Part shown: positions 17,600 to 25,934 of the stretch, in pieces | How the letters are laid out: each line of letters begins with the position of its first letter | How positions within the stretch are numbered: the stretch's first letter is position 1 | Source: Pararobbsia silviterrae | Lineage (GTDB): Bacteria; Pseudomonadota; Gammaproteobacteria; Burkholderiales; Burkholderiaceae | Assembly (NCBI RefSeq): GCF_003628125.1 | Contig: NZ_RBZU01000002.1 | Location: 124,001 to 188,000 of the forward strand | Reading direction: 5' to 3' | DNA length: 64,000 nt | Program-made: the position numbers and the translations under genes | Notes under the pieces: model-generated | Database searches by the model: none | What the model was told of the DNA's origin: nothing | The model's input: only the letters and a program-made list of their open reading frames with translations

Positions 17600-19312
17600 A
17601 TGCAGCGTGTGCTGGAACTCGTCTTTCGTCCGACCGTGCCCGCGACCCGCCTCGCCGCGACGGGCGTTTCCGCCGCCGCCGCGCCGGCTGCGCCCGCGAA
17701 TTCATTGACGGATGCACCGGTCGGGGCCTCGCCCGATGTCGCGCGCTGGCTTGCCGTGCTCGCGAATCATGCCCCGCTCGCGGGCGTGCGGCACGATCAA
17801 GCGAAATTCGCGCTCGAATTGCACCACTGCGACGATCCGCCGAGCGGCGACCCCGCCTGGCAATGTCTGGTCCTCGACGCGGGCGCGCGGCGCTTTGCGA
17901 TCGCCGTCCACGATTGGCCCGTATTGCCCGGCTTGCGCGTACGGTCGTGGGAGCCCGTCGCGCTGACGCGCGACCAATTGCCCGATTTCGCCGGCCAATG
18001 CGGGGACGTGCCGTGGCGCGCCGACGTCGAGCGGCACTGGTGGCGGCTCGATCACGACGGCGCGCCGCTGACGATCAGCCTCGACGCGGGCGTGCTCAGC
18101 GCGCCCGCGACGCGCGACGGGGCCGGAGCGGACGGCGGGGACGGTGAGAACGGTGAGGACGGCGCGGGCCGTGCAGGCGGCGAGCGCCGGTCGTTCGTCG
18201 AACTGCGGATCTCGCTCGAACTTGCCGACGTCGACAATCCCGACGACGCGGCGCCCGATCTTTATGCCTCGCCCGACGCCGATACGCGTATCGAACTCGC
18301 GGCGCGCGCGGTCCGGCTCTTCGATCTCGCCCTCGAACTCAACGCCGACGGCTTGTTGACGCTCGTCGAGCACGATGCGCTGACGCGTGCCTCGCAGTCG
18401 GCCGACAAACCGCGCAAGGCCGGACCGATCGACTTCGGCGCGCGTCAGACCTATGCGTCGCTCGCCGCGGCGGTCGCGCGCAATGTCTTCGCGCAATGGA
18501 TCGCGAACGTACAGGGCGTCGTCGAGGGGCAGGCGATCGAGTACGTGCATCAGATGCGGATCGCCTTGCGGCGGATGCGCACGGCCTATCGGTTTTTCGG
18601 ACCCGAGCTCGATGCCGCCGCTTTGGTGGCCGAACAGAAGGAGCTCAAATGGATCGCCGCGTTGCTCGGCGATGTCCGCGATTGGGACGTGCTCGCGGAG
18701 GAGACGTTCGAAGCCGTCGCGCGCGCGGCGCGCGAGGCGAGCGCCGAGAGCCCGGCCGATGTGCAGGCACGCGATGCGGCGCAATGGGACGCGGCGCGCG
18801 GGCGCGTCGCCGCCCATCGCGCGCGCGCCGCGCAGGCCTTGCGCGAGGCGATGACGTCGCCGCGCTACGCGCGGCTCGTCATGCAGATCGCGCGGCAGGT
18901 GGCGGTGCTCGTCGCGCAGGCGAAGAACCGGCGTGCGCGGCCGCTGAATCCCGACGCCCGGCGCGTGTTGAACAAGCGCTATCGGAAGCTCGCGCGCGTC
19001 GCCGATCTCGCATCGTTGACGCCCGACGCGCGGCACCAGGTCCGGATCGACGCGAAGCGCCTGCGCTATGCGATCGAGTTTCTGGCGCCGGCGCTCGACG
19101 GGCGCGCACGCCGGCGCATGATGGCGCACGTATCGGTCTTGCAGGACACGCTCGGTTCGGCCAACGACGCGATCGTCGGCCGCCGTTTGCTCGCCGAGGT
19201 CGAACTCGACGCGGCCGTGCGGATGTTCACGCAAGGCTATTTAAGCGCGACGGAGGCACACGGCGTATCGGGCGGGAAGCGCGAGCTCGACAGGATCCGG
19301 GCGAAGAAATAG
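17600..19312 (+). CDS. CHAD domain protein with divergent CYTH-like N-terminus
   Basis: A 570-residue predicted cytoplasmic protein. The C-terminal ~290 residues are a CHAD helical domain with both conserved basic/His repeats, EYVHQMRIALRRMRTAYRFF and RHQVRIDAKRLRYAIEFLAP, known in the family to bind inorganic polyphosphate. The N-terminal half has the position and size of a CYTH (triphosphate tunnel) domain, but the ExExK signature is not visible at the N-terminus and an acidic/Gly insert (DGAGADGGDGENGEDG) interrupts it, so triphosphatase activity is doubtful. It is transcribed divergently from pit, which supports a role in phosphate or polyphosphate physiology (inference). The start is the ATG at 17600. 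Confidence 0.9.
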   Translation: MQRVLELVFRPTVPATRLAATGVSAAAAPAAPANSLTDAPVGASPDVARWLAVLANHAPLAGVRHDQAKFALELHHCDDPPSGDPAWQCLVLDAGARRFAIAVHDWPVLPGLRVRSWEPVALTRDQLPDFAGQCGDVPWRADVERHWWRLDHDGAPLTISLDAGVLSAPATRDGAGADGGDGENGEDGAGRAGGERRSFVELRISLELADVDNPDDAAPDLYASPDADTRIELAARAVRLFDLALELNADGLLTLVEHDALTRASQSADKPRKAGPIDFGARQTYASLAAAVARNVFAQWIANVQGVVEGQAIEYVHQMRIALRRMRTAYRFFGPELDAAALVAEQKELKWIAALLGDVRDWDVLAEETFEAVARAAREASAESPADVQARDAAQWDAARGRVAAHRARAAQALREAMTSPRYARLVMQIARQVAVLVAQAKNRRARPLNPDARRVLNKRYRKLARVADLASLTPDARHQVRIDAKRLRYAIEFLAPALDGRARRRMMAHVSVLQDTLGSANDAIVGRRLLAEVELDAAVRMFTQGYLSATEAHGVSGGKRELDRIRAKK

Positions 19313-19361
19313 GGGTCGAGAAACGATATGGATCGGGACGTTCCGCGCGAAGGCGGCGTGA

Positions 19362-20069
19362 TCAGGACGTCGGACCGCGTGCGTGAATCGCGGTCAGGTC
19401 GTCGACGAGCCGCGATGTGGCGCGGCCGTCGCGATGCCAGCGCGCGCGGATAAACGGCCGCTCGTGGCCCGACAGGTCGAGCGCGATCGAGGTGACCCAG
19501 CGCTGGGTCGGCACATGGACGCCGTGCAGCGCGCCGATCAGCGCGACGAGGCTCAACGAGACGAGGATCGGATGCGGTGTCGGCTCGCTCGGCGCGGGCC
19601 GCGCTTCGAGCCGGCTCACGAACACGCACGCGAACAAGGCGCCGAGCGCGCATCCCGCGACGATCTCGGAGATCGAATGGGCGCGTACCACGACACGCGA
19701 CGCGCCGATCGCGAGCCCGAATCCGAGGCCGACCAGAAAGCTCGCGCGGCGCACGACGATCGGCGCGTTGATCAGCACGACGCTGAACATCACCGGGAAG
19801 ACGAGCGTGGACAGCACCGCATGCCCGCTGATGCCCGTGAAGTCGATGCGCCGGATGCCGACGCCCCAGCCGAGGAACGCAATTTTCGTCGCGATCGTGA
19901 GCGCGCCCGCGAGGGCGAGCGCGGCGAGCCATTCGACGGCGGCCCGTAGCCGCATGCCCGCCGCGAGCCATGCGGCGATCGCGAGCGCGACCGGGATGGT
20001 CACGGCCACGCCGCCGAAACCGGTCAGCGTGAACCACAAAGGGGTCGGAAGCAACGACGTCGAACTCAT
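19362..20069 (-). CDS. PAP2-family membrane phosphatase
   Basis: A 235-residue membrane protein of the phosphatidic acid phosphatase type 2 superfamily. The active-site motifs are GISGHAVLSTLVF (the SGH motif) and GASRVVVRAHSISEIVAG (the SRxxxxxHxxxD-type motif, here with Glu in the last position, as in several bacterial members). About five hydrophobic helices surround them. Related enzymes dephosphorylate lipid phosphates such as undecaprenyl pyrophosphate or phosphatidylglycerol phosphate; the substrate cannot be read from the sequence. It is convergent with the CHAD gene and separated from it by 49 bp. Confidence 0.88.
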   Translation of the reverse strand: MSSTSLLPTPLWFTLTGFGGVAVTIPVALAIAAWLAAGMRLRAAVEWLAALALAGALTIATKIAFLGWGVGIRRIDFTGISGHAVLSTLVFPVMFSVVLINAPIVVRRASFLVGLGFGLAIGASRVVVRAHSISEIVAGCALGALFACVFVSRLEARPAPSEPTPHPILVSLSLVALIGALHGVHVPTQRWVTSIALDLSGHERPFIRARWHRDGRATSRLVDDLTAIHARGPTS

Positions 20070-20352
20070 GTTTTACAGGCAACGACCACGTGATCCGCAT
20101 GGAAACAGCCATGCGCAAATGCGAGTATAAACCGCCGATTTTTTCGCCGCCGCCGCGGAATGCGCCGCTTTTTGGCGCAGTTTCTCTGACGCCTTTTTCT
20201 GCAAAAGCAGCGCGCGCCAAAAGATGTTATGGTGCATTGCACAACCGCCGGAAACCACGGTGTTCGTGTCCAGCAGCGGTCGAGCGTCGACGCGATCTGT
20301 CGACGCCGGACCGAGACGGGACGCGAACCGCGACTGAACCGGAGAACACATC
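20070..20352. promoter_or_regulatory. Divergent promoter region with GTGCATTGCAC palindrome
   Basis: A 283-bp region between the PAP2 gene and the PHB-type esterase. At 20232-20242 GTGCATTGCAC is a perfect inverted repeat (GTGCA-T-TGCAC), 111 bp before the esterase ATG. It resembles TGCA-type sites bound by PHB regulators of the PhaR family, by resemblance only. CCGGAGAACACATC supplies the esterase ribosome binding site. Confidence 0.4.
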
Positions 20353-21726
20353 ATGGGCAAGAGTTTGACTTCGACCTGGCTGCGCGGCCTCGGCAAGATT
20401 GCGCAGATCCAGATGCGCGCGCTGCGCAATGCCGCGAAGCGCGGCGAGCGCGCGGTTTGGGATATCACGCAAAGCACGCTCGGTACGCAGGCTTCGTCGA
20501 GCATCAAGGCGAAATCGAGCACGGCGTCGGCCAAGAAAGCGGGCGCGGCCAAGGGGTCGGGCGCCAAGGGCGCGTCGGCGACATCAAAACGGCTTGACCC
20601 GCTCGGCGTGCGGCCGACGATCGGCAAGACCGTCAAAGCGCGCGGCAGCAGCGCCACACGATCGAAAGCCTCGCCGGCGACGACTTCGCAAAGCGTTCGA
20701 AGCGCGGCGAGCGTTGCGCGCACGCGCGCCAAACCCGCCGAGTCGCGCGTGCGGCCCTCGCGTCATGCGTGGCTCAAGGGCGACTGGTCGCGATCCTTTC
20801 ACTCCGCGCCGCCCGCGCCCGGCGATCTCGTCAACCATCTCGGCTACGGCATCTATGTCCCGCCCGCGAAGGGCGGGGGCGGGAGTGGCAATAAGCGGCC
20901 GCTCGTCGTCATGTTGCACGGCTGCAAGCAGACCGGAGAGGAATTCGCGCAGGGCACGCGGATGAACGCGATCGCCGACGAATACGGCTTCGTCGTGCTC
21001 TATCCCGAGCAGTCGCGCGTCGCGCATCCGCATCGCTGCTGGCATTGGTATGACGCGTCGGAGCGCGCGGGCGGTCACGAGGCGCGGTCGATCGTCTCGT
21101 TGGTCGAGGCCGTCATCGAGCGGTACGACATCGACGCGTCGCGCGTCTATGTCGCCGGCATGTCGGCGGGCGCGGGGATGGCGGCGCTGCTCGCGATCCG
21201 GTATCCGCAGGTGTTCGCGGCGGTCGCGCTGCATTCGGGACCGGTCATGGGCGACGCGCACTCGGCGATGTCGGCGCTCGCGACGATGCGCCGCGGCACG
21301 CGCGACGACCCGCTGCATCTCGTCGGGGGACTCAAGGAATTTGCCGATCATCCGGGCATGCCCGCGATCGTCGTGCACGGCGAGGATGACGATGTCGTTT
21401 CGCCGCGCAATGCCGACCAGCTCGCGAGCCAGTTCGTTCGCCTGAACCGGCTCGTCGACGCGAGCGGGAAACGTTTGCACGGCACGGCCCGCGACAGCGC
21501 GCCGGGCGGCGTGATCCGCCACGACTGGCTGCTCGACGACGTGCCGGTCGTACGCGATTGCCGGATCGCGGGCCTGCGCCATGCGTGGAGCGGCGGCGAT
21601 GGCGCGATGCCGTTCCATGTGTCGGACGGGCCGGATTCGAGCCGGCTGATCTACGATTTCTTCCGCCTGCACCGGCGGACGTCCGGCGTGGCGCTCACGC
21701 CGCCGCAGACCGTGCTGATCGCCTGA
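20353..21726 (+). CDS. PHB depolymerase-family esterase with basic N-terminal extension
   Basis: A 457-residue alpha/beta hydrolase. The catalytic part (about 150-445) has the oxyanion segment VVMLHGCKQTGEEF, the nucleophile elbow GMSAGAGMAAL, the acid region VVHGEDDDVVSP and the late His in GLRHAWSGG, a complete Ser-Asp-His set. The first ~135 residues are rich in Lys, Ala and Ser (KAKSST, SAKKAGAAKGSGAKG), resembling the histone-H1-like tails of PhaF phasins. No signal peptide is visible, so it should act inside the cell, perhaps on PHB granules or short esters (inference). The family includes intracellular and extracellular depolymerases and feruloyl-type esterases, so the exact substrate is uncertain. 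Confidence 0.88.
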   Translation: MGKSLTSTWLRGLGKIAQIQMRALRNAAKRGERAVWDITQSTLGTQASSSIKAKSSTASAKKAGAAKGSGAKGASATSKRLDPLGVRPTIGKTVKARGSSATRSKASPATTSQSVRSAASVARTRAKPAESRVRPSRHAWLKGDWSRSFHSAPPAPGDLVNHLGYGIYVPPAKGGGGSGNKRPLVVMLHGCKQTGEEFAQGTRMNAIADEYGFVVLYPEQSRVAHPHRCWHWYDASERAGGHEARSIVSLVEAVIERYDIDASRVYVAGMSAGAGMAALLAIRYPQVFAAVALHSGPVMGDAHSAMSALATMRRGTRDDPLHLVGGLKEFADHPGMPAIVVHGEDDDVVSPRNADQLASQFVRLNRLVDASGKRLHGTARDSAPGGVIRHDWLLDDVPVVRDCRIAGLRHAWSGGDGAMPFHVSDGPDSSRLIYDFFRLHRRTSGVALTPPQTVLIA

Positions 21727-21892
21727 TTTGCGCGTGCGTTTATCGGCTTCGGCCTTGGATCGGGCTGCCGAACGCCGAACGTGCCTTCGATGGGACGTCC
21801 CATCGCACGCCCCATCAGGCCTGAACGGGGCCGTTGGCGTGGTGGCGCCCCGGCCGCGCAGCGGGCGTGACGGACCTGATCGACAGGGATTT

Positions 21893-21929
21893 TCCCGCCT
21901 CGCCTCGTCGGCACAGCACGGCGAGGCGG
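21893..21929 (+). terminator. Hairpin downstream of the esterase gene
   Basis: CCCGCCTCGCC and GGCGAGGCGGG form a perfect 11-bp stem with a 15-base loop, 167 bp after the esterase stop. There is no downstream T-run. The rest of the 380-bp gap 21727-22106 holds no credible gene; its distal end carries the regulatory repeats of the DUF3563 gene. Confidence 0.5.
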
Positions 21930-21985
21930 GATGTGTTGCGCCGCAAAAAATAAACCGAATTCGAATATTTTTCGTCTTTTCAAGA

Positions 21986-22029
21986 TCAGGGTTTTCACCT
22001 AGAATGCGTACCTAGGGAAAACACTTAGG
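21986..22029 (+). promoter_or_regulatory. Two YAGGG-type inverted elements upstream of the first DUF3563 gene
   Basis: TCAGGGTTTTCACCTAG (21986-22002) and CCTAGGGAAAACACTTAGG (22011-22029) are two versions of one element in opposite orientation. Together they make an imperfect inverted repeat with GTTTTC and GAAAAC arms around a 9-base centre. Similar elements occur before the DUF2127 gene (37255-37271) and the second DUF3563 gene (49914-49932). A possible -10 (TAGAAT, 22000-22005) falls between the two copies, so the sites would overlap the promoter. Confidence 0.6.
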
Positions 22030-22106
22030 CGATGGGTCCGGCAATTCGGATCGGTCGCAGGACTCGAACCGGCGCCCGATCGGCGCCGTCAGCAAGGAGC
22101 AGCACC

Positions 22107-22283
22107 ATGTACGCACTGTGGAAGATCGTCAACGAACTCACGAAGAGCGCCGAACAACGCCGTCTCGAACGTGAGGAAGCCTACCTCGCGGAAGCCGTCG
22201 ACCTCTACGACCTCGAAGCCCGTATGCGTGATCTCGACCGCCAGGCCTCGAAGCGCACGGGATGGATGGGTTTCAACGCCTAA
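22107..22283 (+). CDS. DUF3563 family small protein (first copy)
   Basis: A 58-residue, highly charged, mostly helical protein: MYALWKIVNELTKSAEQRRL then EREEAYLAEAVDLYDLEARM and RDLDRQASKRTGWMGFNA. The AEQRRLEREEAYLAEA-DLYDLEARMRxLD pattern defines DUF3563, a small family of unknown function common in Burkholderiaceae. The start is the ATG at 22107, with AAGGAG seven bases upstream; an in-frame ATG at 22032 lies upstream of that site and is rejected. No signal peptide or membrane segment. A paralogue lies at 49985-50134, and the two share an upstream sequence element. Confidence 0.88.
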   Translation: MYALWKIVNELTKSAEQRRLEREEAYLAEAVDLYDLEARMRDLDRQASKRTGWMGFNA

Positions 22284-22382
22284 GCCACGCGCGAGCGCCC
22301 CGATAGGCGCGATTCGGGCGGCGCGTCAGCCGAGATGCACCGGATGCCGCATGTTTCGAAACGCGCGTTTGACGCTGCACAG

Positions 22383-24299
22383 CTAGACTTGCCCGGCGAA
22401 GCCGAGCGCGGCGCGAATCTGATGGAGCGCCGACGGATCCTCGATCGTCGTGAGATCGCCGGGTTCGCGGCCTTCGGCGAGCGCCGCGATCGCGCGCCGC
22501 AGCAGCTTGCCTGAGCGCGTTTTGGGCAGCAGCCCGACGAACAGCACGCGCGCGGGCCGCGCGACCGAGCCGAGCTGCCGGTCGACCGTCTGCATCAACT
22601 CTCCCTCGAGCGCGAGGCGATCCATCGCCTGTTCGGCCCGCGTGGGGTCGCGCAGCACGACGAAGCCGAACGCGACCTGTCCCTTGACGGTGTCCTTGAC
22701 GCCCACGACCGCAACCTCGGCCACGGCCGGGTGACGCGAGAGACTTTCCTCGATTTCGCGCGTCCCGAGCCGATGCCCCGCGACGTTGATCACATCGTCG
22801 GTGCGCCCGAGAATCGTCACGAAATCATCCCCATCCTGTACGCCCCAGTCGAATGTCGAATAGGACATCCGGCCGATGAAGTTCGACCAATACGTCTTGA
22901 TATAGCGCTCGTCGTCGCGCCAGACGGTCGTCATGCAGCCCGGCGGCAGCGGATAGTCGAGCGCGATCACGCCTTTCTGCCCGGCCGCGCAGACCGCGCC
23001 CGTGCGTTCGTTGCGCACGCTGAGCCGATAGCCGTAGACCGGCACGCCGGGCGCGCCGAGTTTGGGCGCCGGAATCTCGACGCCATCGATCGCGCGCGGC
23101 AGCGTGAGCATCGGCCAGCCGGTCTCGGTCTGCCAGTAGTTGTCGATGACCGGCTTGTCGATCGCGCGCGCGATCCAGGTCGCCGTCGGCTCGTCGAGCG
23201 GTTCGCCCGCGAGAAACAGCGCGCGCAGACTCGACAGATCCGACGCGCGGAGCAGGGCCGGATCCTGTTTCTTGAGCACGCGGATCGCGGTCGGCGCCGT
23301 GAACATCAGGTTGATCTTGAGCCGTTCGACCATGCGCCACCAGACCCCGCCGTCGGGCCGCACCGGCAGTCCTTCGTAGAGGACCGTCGTCATGCCCGCG
23401 AGCAGCGGCGCGTAGACGATATAACTGTGTCCGACGACCCAACCGATATCGGACGCCGTGAACATGACGTCGCCGGGCTTGCCGCCGAACAGATAGTCCA
23501 TCGACGTCGCGAGCGCGACCGCATAGCCGCCGACGTCGCGCTGCACGCCCTTGGGCCGGCCCGTCGTGCCCGATGTGTAGAGGATGTATGAGGGTTCGTT
23601 CGATTCGAGCCATTCGCACGGCACGATCGGCGTCGGCTCGCCGGGTTCGGGCGCGCTCGGATAGACGGTGTCGCGGCCCGGAAAGAGCGGCATCGGCGCG
23701 AGACGCCGATCGACGAGCAGCACCTTGGGCTGCGGCGCTTTCGATTCGAGCAGCGCATCGTCGAGCAGCGGCTTGTAGGGGATTACGCGTCCCGCGCGCG
23801 ATCCCGCATCGGCGCTCACGATGAGCACGGGTTCGGCGTCGTCGATGCGCGTGGCGAGATTGCCCGCCGCGAAACCGCCGAACACGACCGAGTGAATCGC
23901 GCCGATCCGCGCGCACGCGAGCATCGCGAACACGGCCTCGGGAATCATCGGCATGTAGATCAGCACGCGATCGCCGCGCTGCACGCCGAGCGCGCGCATC
24001 GCCGCGGCCATCCGATTCACTTCGACGAACATTTCCGCAAAAGTCAACCTGCGCTCGGCGCCGGTTTCGGTCGATATATAGACCAGCGCGTCCTGTGCGC
24101 CGCGTTCGGGCAGATGCCGGTCGAGCGCGTTGTAGCAGAGATTGGTCGTGCCGCCGACGAACCATCGGGCGAAGGGCGGTCGTGAGTCGTCGAGAACCTG
24201 GGTGAACGGCGTATGCCAGTGAATCCGGTCGGCTTGCCGGCCCCAGAAGGCGGCAGGATCGTCGACCGAATGCGCGTGGAAACTCTTGTAGCGGGTCAT
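22383..24299 (-). CDS. prpE: Propionate--CoA ligase PrpE (acyl-CoA synthetase)
   Basis: A 638-residue AMP-forming acyl-CoA synthetase, the size of PrpE/Acs. Motifs include YILYTSGTTGRPKGVQRDVG (P-loop-like AMP motif), TASDIGWVVGHSYIVYAPLL, NYWQTETGWPM, ILGRTDDVINVAGHRLGTRE and the catalytic Lys in LPKTRSGKLLRR. The N-terminus MTRYKSFHAHSVDDPAAFWG and LCYNALDRHLP fit the propionyl-CoA synthetase branch. It activates propionate, and possibly acetate, to the CoA ester. The start at 24299 has GGAG nine bases upstream; longer in-frame extensions run into the divergent promoter region. No prp methylcitrate genes are adjacent, so it stands alone. Confidence 0.93.
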   Translation of the reverse strand: MTRYKSFHAHSVDDPAAFWGRQADRIHWHTPFTQVLDDSRPPFARWFVGGTTNLCYNALDRHLPERGAQDALVYISTETGAERRLTFAEMFVEVNRMAAAMRALGVQRGDRVLIYMPMIPEAVFAMLACARIGAIHSVVFGGFAAGNLATRIDDAEPVLIVSADAGSRAGRVIPYKPLLDDALLESKAPQPKVLLVDRRLAPMPLFPGRDTVYPSAPEPGEPTPIVPCEWLESNEPSYILYTSGTTGRPKGVQRDVGGYAVALATSMDYLFGGKPGDVMFTASDIGWVVGHSYIVYAPLLAGMTTVLYEGLPVRPDGGVWWRMVERLKINLMFTAPTAIRVLKKQDPALLRASDLSSLRALFLAGEPLDEPTATWIARAIDKPVIDNYWQTETGWPMLTLPRAIDGVEIPAPKLGAPGVPVYGYRLSVRNERTGAVCAAGQKGVIALDYPLPPGCMTTVWRDDERYIKTYWSNFIGRMSYSTFDWGVQDGDDFVTILGRTDDVINVAGHRLGTREIEESLSRHPAVAEVAVVGVKDTVKGQVAFGFVVLRDPTRAEQAMDRLALEGELMQTVDRQLGSVARPARVLFVGLLPKTRSGKLLRRAIAALAEGREPGDLTTIEDPSALHQIRAALGFAGQV

Positions 24300-24471
24300 C
24301 AGCGGCTTCTCCGGTCCGGGGGTTTTCCCGGGGGAACCGGGCAATCGGGACAATCGCCACGGCTGATCGGCTTCGTGCGCAAAGGCCGGGACCTTGGGCC
24401 GGCCGATCGACAGCGCACACATGAGTCTTATTAAAACTGCGCCGGCAAGGCGCGAATAGAGCGGGATTACC

Positions 24472-25152
24472 ATGAACGAGAATGACAATCCGTTTGCCGA
24501 GCAGGTCGCGTTCGGGACGGACAACTTCGCGGAAAACCCCGAGCCGCGTTGTCCTTGCGTGCTGTTGCTCGACCGGTCGGGTTCGATGGAAGGCGAGCCG
24601 ATCGAACAACTCAACGCGGGTCTCGAACATTTTCGAGAAGAGCTGACGGCCGACACGCTCGCGGGCAAACGCGTCGAAACCGCGATCGTGACCTTCGGGC
24701 CGCCGAACGTCGAAGTGCCGTTCCATACGATCGAACATTTCGTGCCGCCCGCCTTGAGCGCGCAAGGCGACACGCCGCTCGGCGCGGCCGTCACGCTTGC
24801 GCTCGATCTGCTCGAGGCGCGCAAGGCCGAGTACCGCGCGAACGGCATCGCGTTCTATCGTCCGTGGATCTTTCTGTTGACCGATGGCGAACCGACCGAC
24901 GACTGGCGCGCCGCGGCCGCGCGTGTCGCCGAAGGCGAGGCGAACAAGAAGTTCGCGTTTTTTGCCGTCGGGATCGAGGGCGCGAACATGGACGTGCTGC
25001 GCCAGTTGTCGGTGCGCACGCCGTTGGGCCTGCAGGGCCTCAAGTTCCGCGAGCTGTTCCAATGGCTCTCGAATTCGATGCGTTCGGTTTCGCAATCGGC
25101 GCCGGGCGCCGAAGTGCGTCTGCAGAATCCGTCGGGTTGGGCGCTCGTGTGA
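24472..25152 (+). CDS. VWA-domain protein (YegL/TerY-like), first gene of phosphosignalling triad
   Basis: A 226-residue von Willebrand A domain protein without signal peptide or membrane segment. The metal-ion-dependent adhesion site is intact: [11 protein letters not shown] (DxSxS), the Thr in [11 protein letters not shown] and the Asp in [11 protein letters not shown]. Size and sequence resemble YegL/TerY proteins. Its stop codon overlaps the GTG start of the PP2C gene (GTGA), and that gene overlaps the kinase gene in the same way, so the three are almost certainly one operon. In known triads the VWA protein is proposed as a phosphopeptide- or partner-binding scaffold regulated by the kinase and phosphatase. 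Confidence 0.9.
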   Translation: MNENDNPFAEQVAFGTDNFAENPEPRCPCVLLLDRSGSMEGEPIEQLNAGLEHFREELTADTLAGKRVETAIVTFGPPNVEVPFHTIEHFVPPALSAQGDTPLGAAVTLALDLLEARKAEYRANGIAFYRPWIFLLTDGEPTDDWRAAAARVAEGEANKKFAFFAVGIEGANMDVLRQLSVRTPLGLQGLKFRELFQWLSNSMRSVSQSAPGAEVRLQNPSGWALV

Positions 25153-25934
25153 GCTGGCGTTATGTGAGCGCGTCCGCGACCGGCACGTCGCATGTGCAGG
25201 CGGGCGAGTCGTGCCAGGACGCGAGCTTCGTCGCGGTCGCATCGGGCGCCGACGGCGCCGAGTGGCTGATCGCGCTCGCGGCCGACGGCGCGGGTAGCGC
25301 GCGTTACGGCGCGATCGGCGCGCGCATCATGTGCGAGACGGGCGGACGCTTTTTATGCGATCGCGTCGAAGCGCGCGGCGCGTCCGCGCTCGACGTCAAG
25401 CTCGCGGCCGCCTGCGTGCGGCATGTACGCGCCGAGATCTCGCTCGCGAGCACCTGGCAGCGCGCGCCGGCGCGTCAATTCGCGTGCACGCTCGTCGGCG
25501 CCGTGATCGGGCCCGAGCGCGCGCTCGTGTTCCAGATCGGCGACGGCGCGGTCGTGGTGCGGTCGCCGGATCGCGCCGACGGCGCGCTGCGGCCGGTGTT
25601 CTGGCCCGACGCGGGCGAATATGCGAACACGACCTACTTCGTGACCGATCCTGACGCGGCCGCGCATCTGAACGCGGAGATCATCGCGGCGCCCGACGAG
25701 GTGTCGCTGCTCACGGACGGTCTTCAGCGCCTTGCACTCGTCTATGCGACGCGCGAGGCGCATACGCCATTTTTCGAACCGATGTTCGCGGCGTTGCGCG
25801 GCGTCGACCCCGCGCGCTGCGTGCAGCTCAACACCGATCTCGCGCGCTTTCTGTCGAGTGCGGCGATCAACGCGCGCACCGACGACGACAAGACGCTCGT
25901 CGTCGCGACGCGCCGCCGCAGGAGCCTGCCGTGA
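25149..25934 (+). CDS. PP2C-family serine/threonine phosphatase (YegK-like)
   Basis: A 261-residue PP2C-like phosphatase. Metal-binding motifs are [18 protein letters not shown] (the DGxGS motif), [12 protein letters not shown] (GDG) and, near the C-terminus, the Asp cluster [12 protein letters not shown]. The start is GTG at 25149, which overlaps the VWA stop; the protein begins [20 protein letters not shown], matching the usual N-terminal strand that leads to the SCQD segment. It overlaps the kinase start by GTGA. As in the Yeg and TerY-P triads it probably reverses phosphorylation by the kinase encoded next (established for E. coli YegI/YegK, inferred here). Confidence 0.9.
   Translation: MSWRYVSASATGTSHVQAGESCQDASFVAVASGADGAEWLIALAADGAGSARYGAIGARIMCETGGRFLCDRVEARGASALDVKLAAACVRHVRAEISLASTWQRAPARQFACTLVGAVIGPERALVFQIGDGAVVVRSPDRADGALRPVFWPDAGEYANTTYFVTDPDAAAHLNAEIIAAPDEVSLLTDGLQRLALVYATREAHTPFFEPMFAALRGVDPARCVQLNTDLARFLSSAAINARTDDDKTLVVATRRRRSLP

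Noticed and set aside
20073-20732. Minus-strand frame of about 219 codons overlapping the esterase promoter and N-terminus
   Set aside because: It is antisense to the basic esterase N-terminus and spans both divergent promoters without a recognised domain.
21651-21998. Minus-strand frame of about 115 codons in the esterase-DUF3563 gap
   Set aside because: No ribosome binding site, low-complexity Arg/Pro content, and it covers the hairpin and the regulatory elements.
22383-24848. PrpE extended upstream to 24848
   Set aside because: It would overlap the divergent VWA gene and add non-conserved sequence; the ATG at 24299 gives the usual length with a ribosome binding site.
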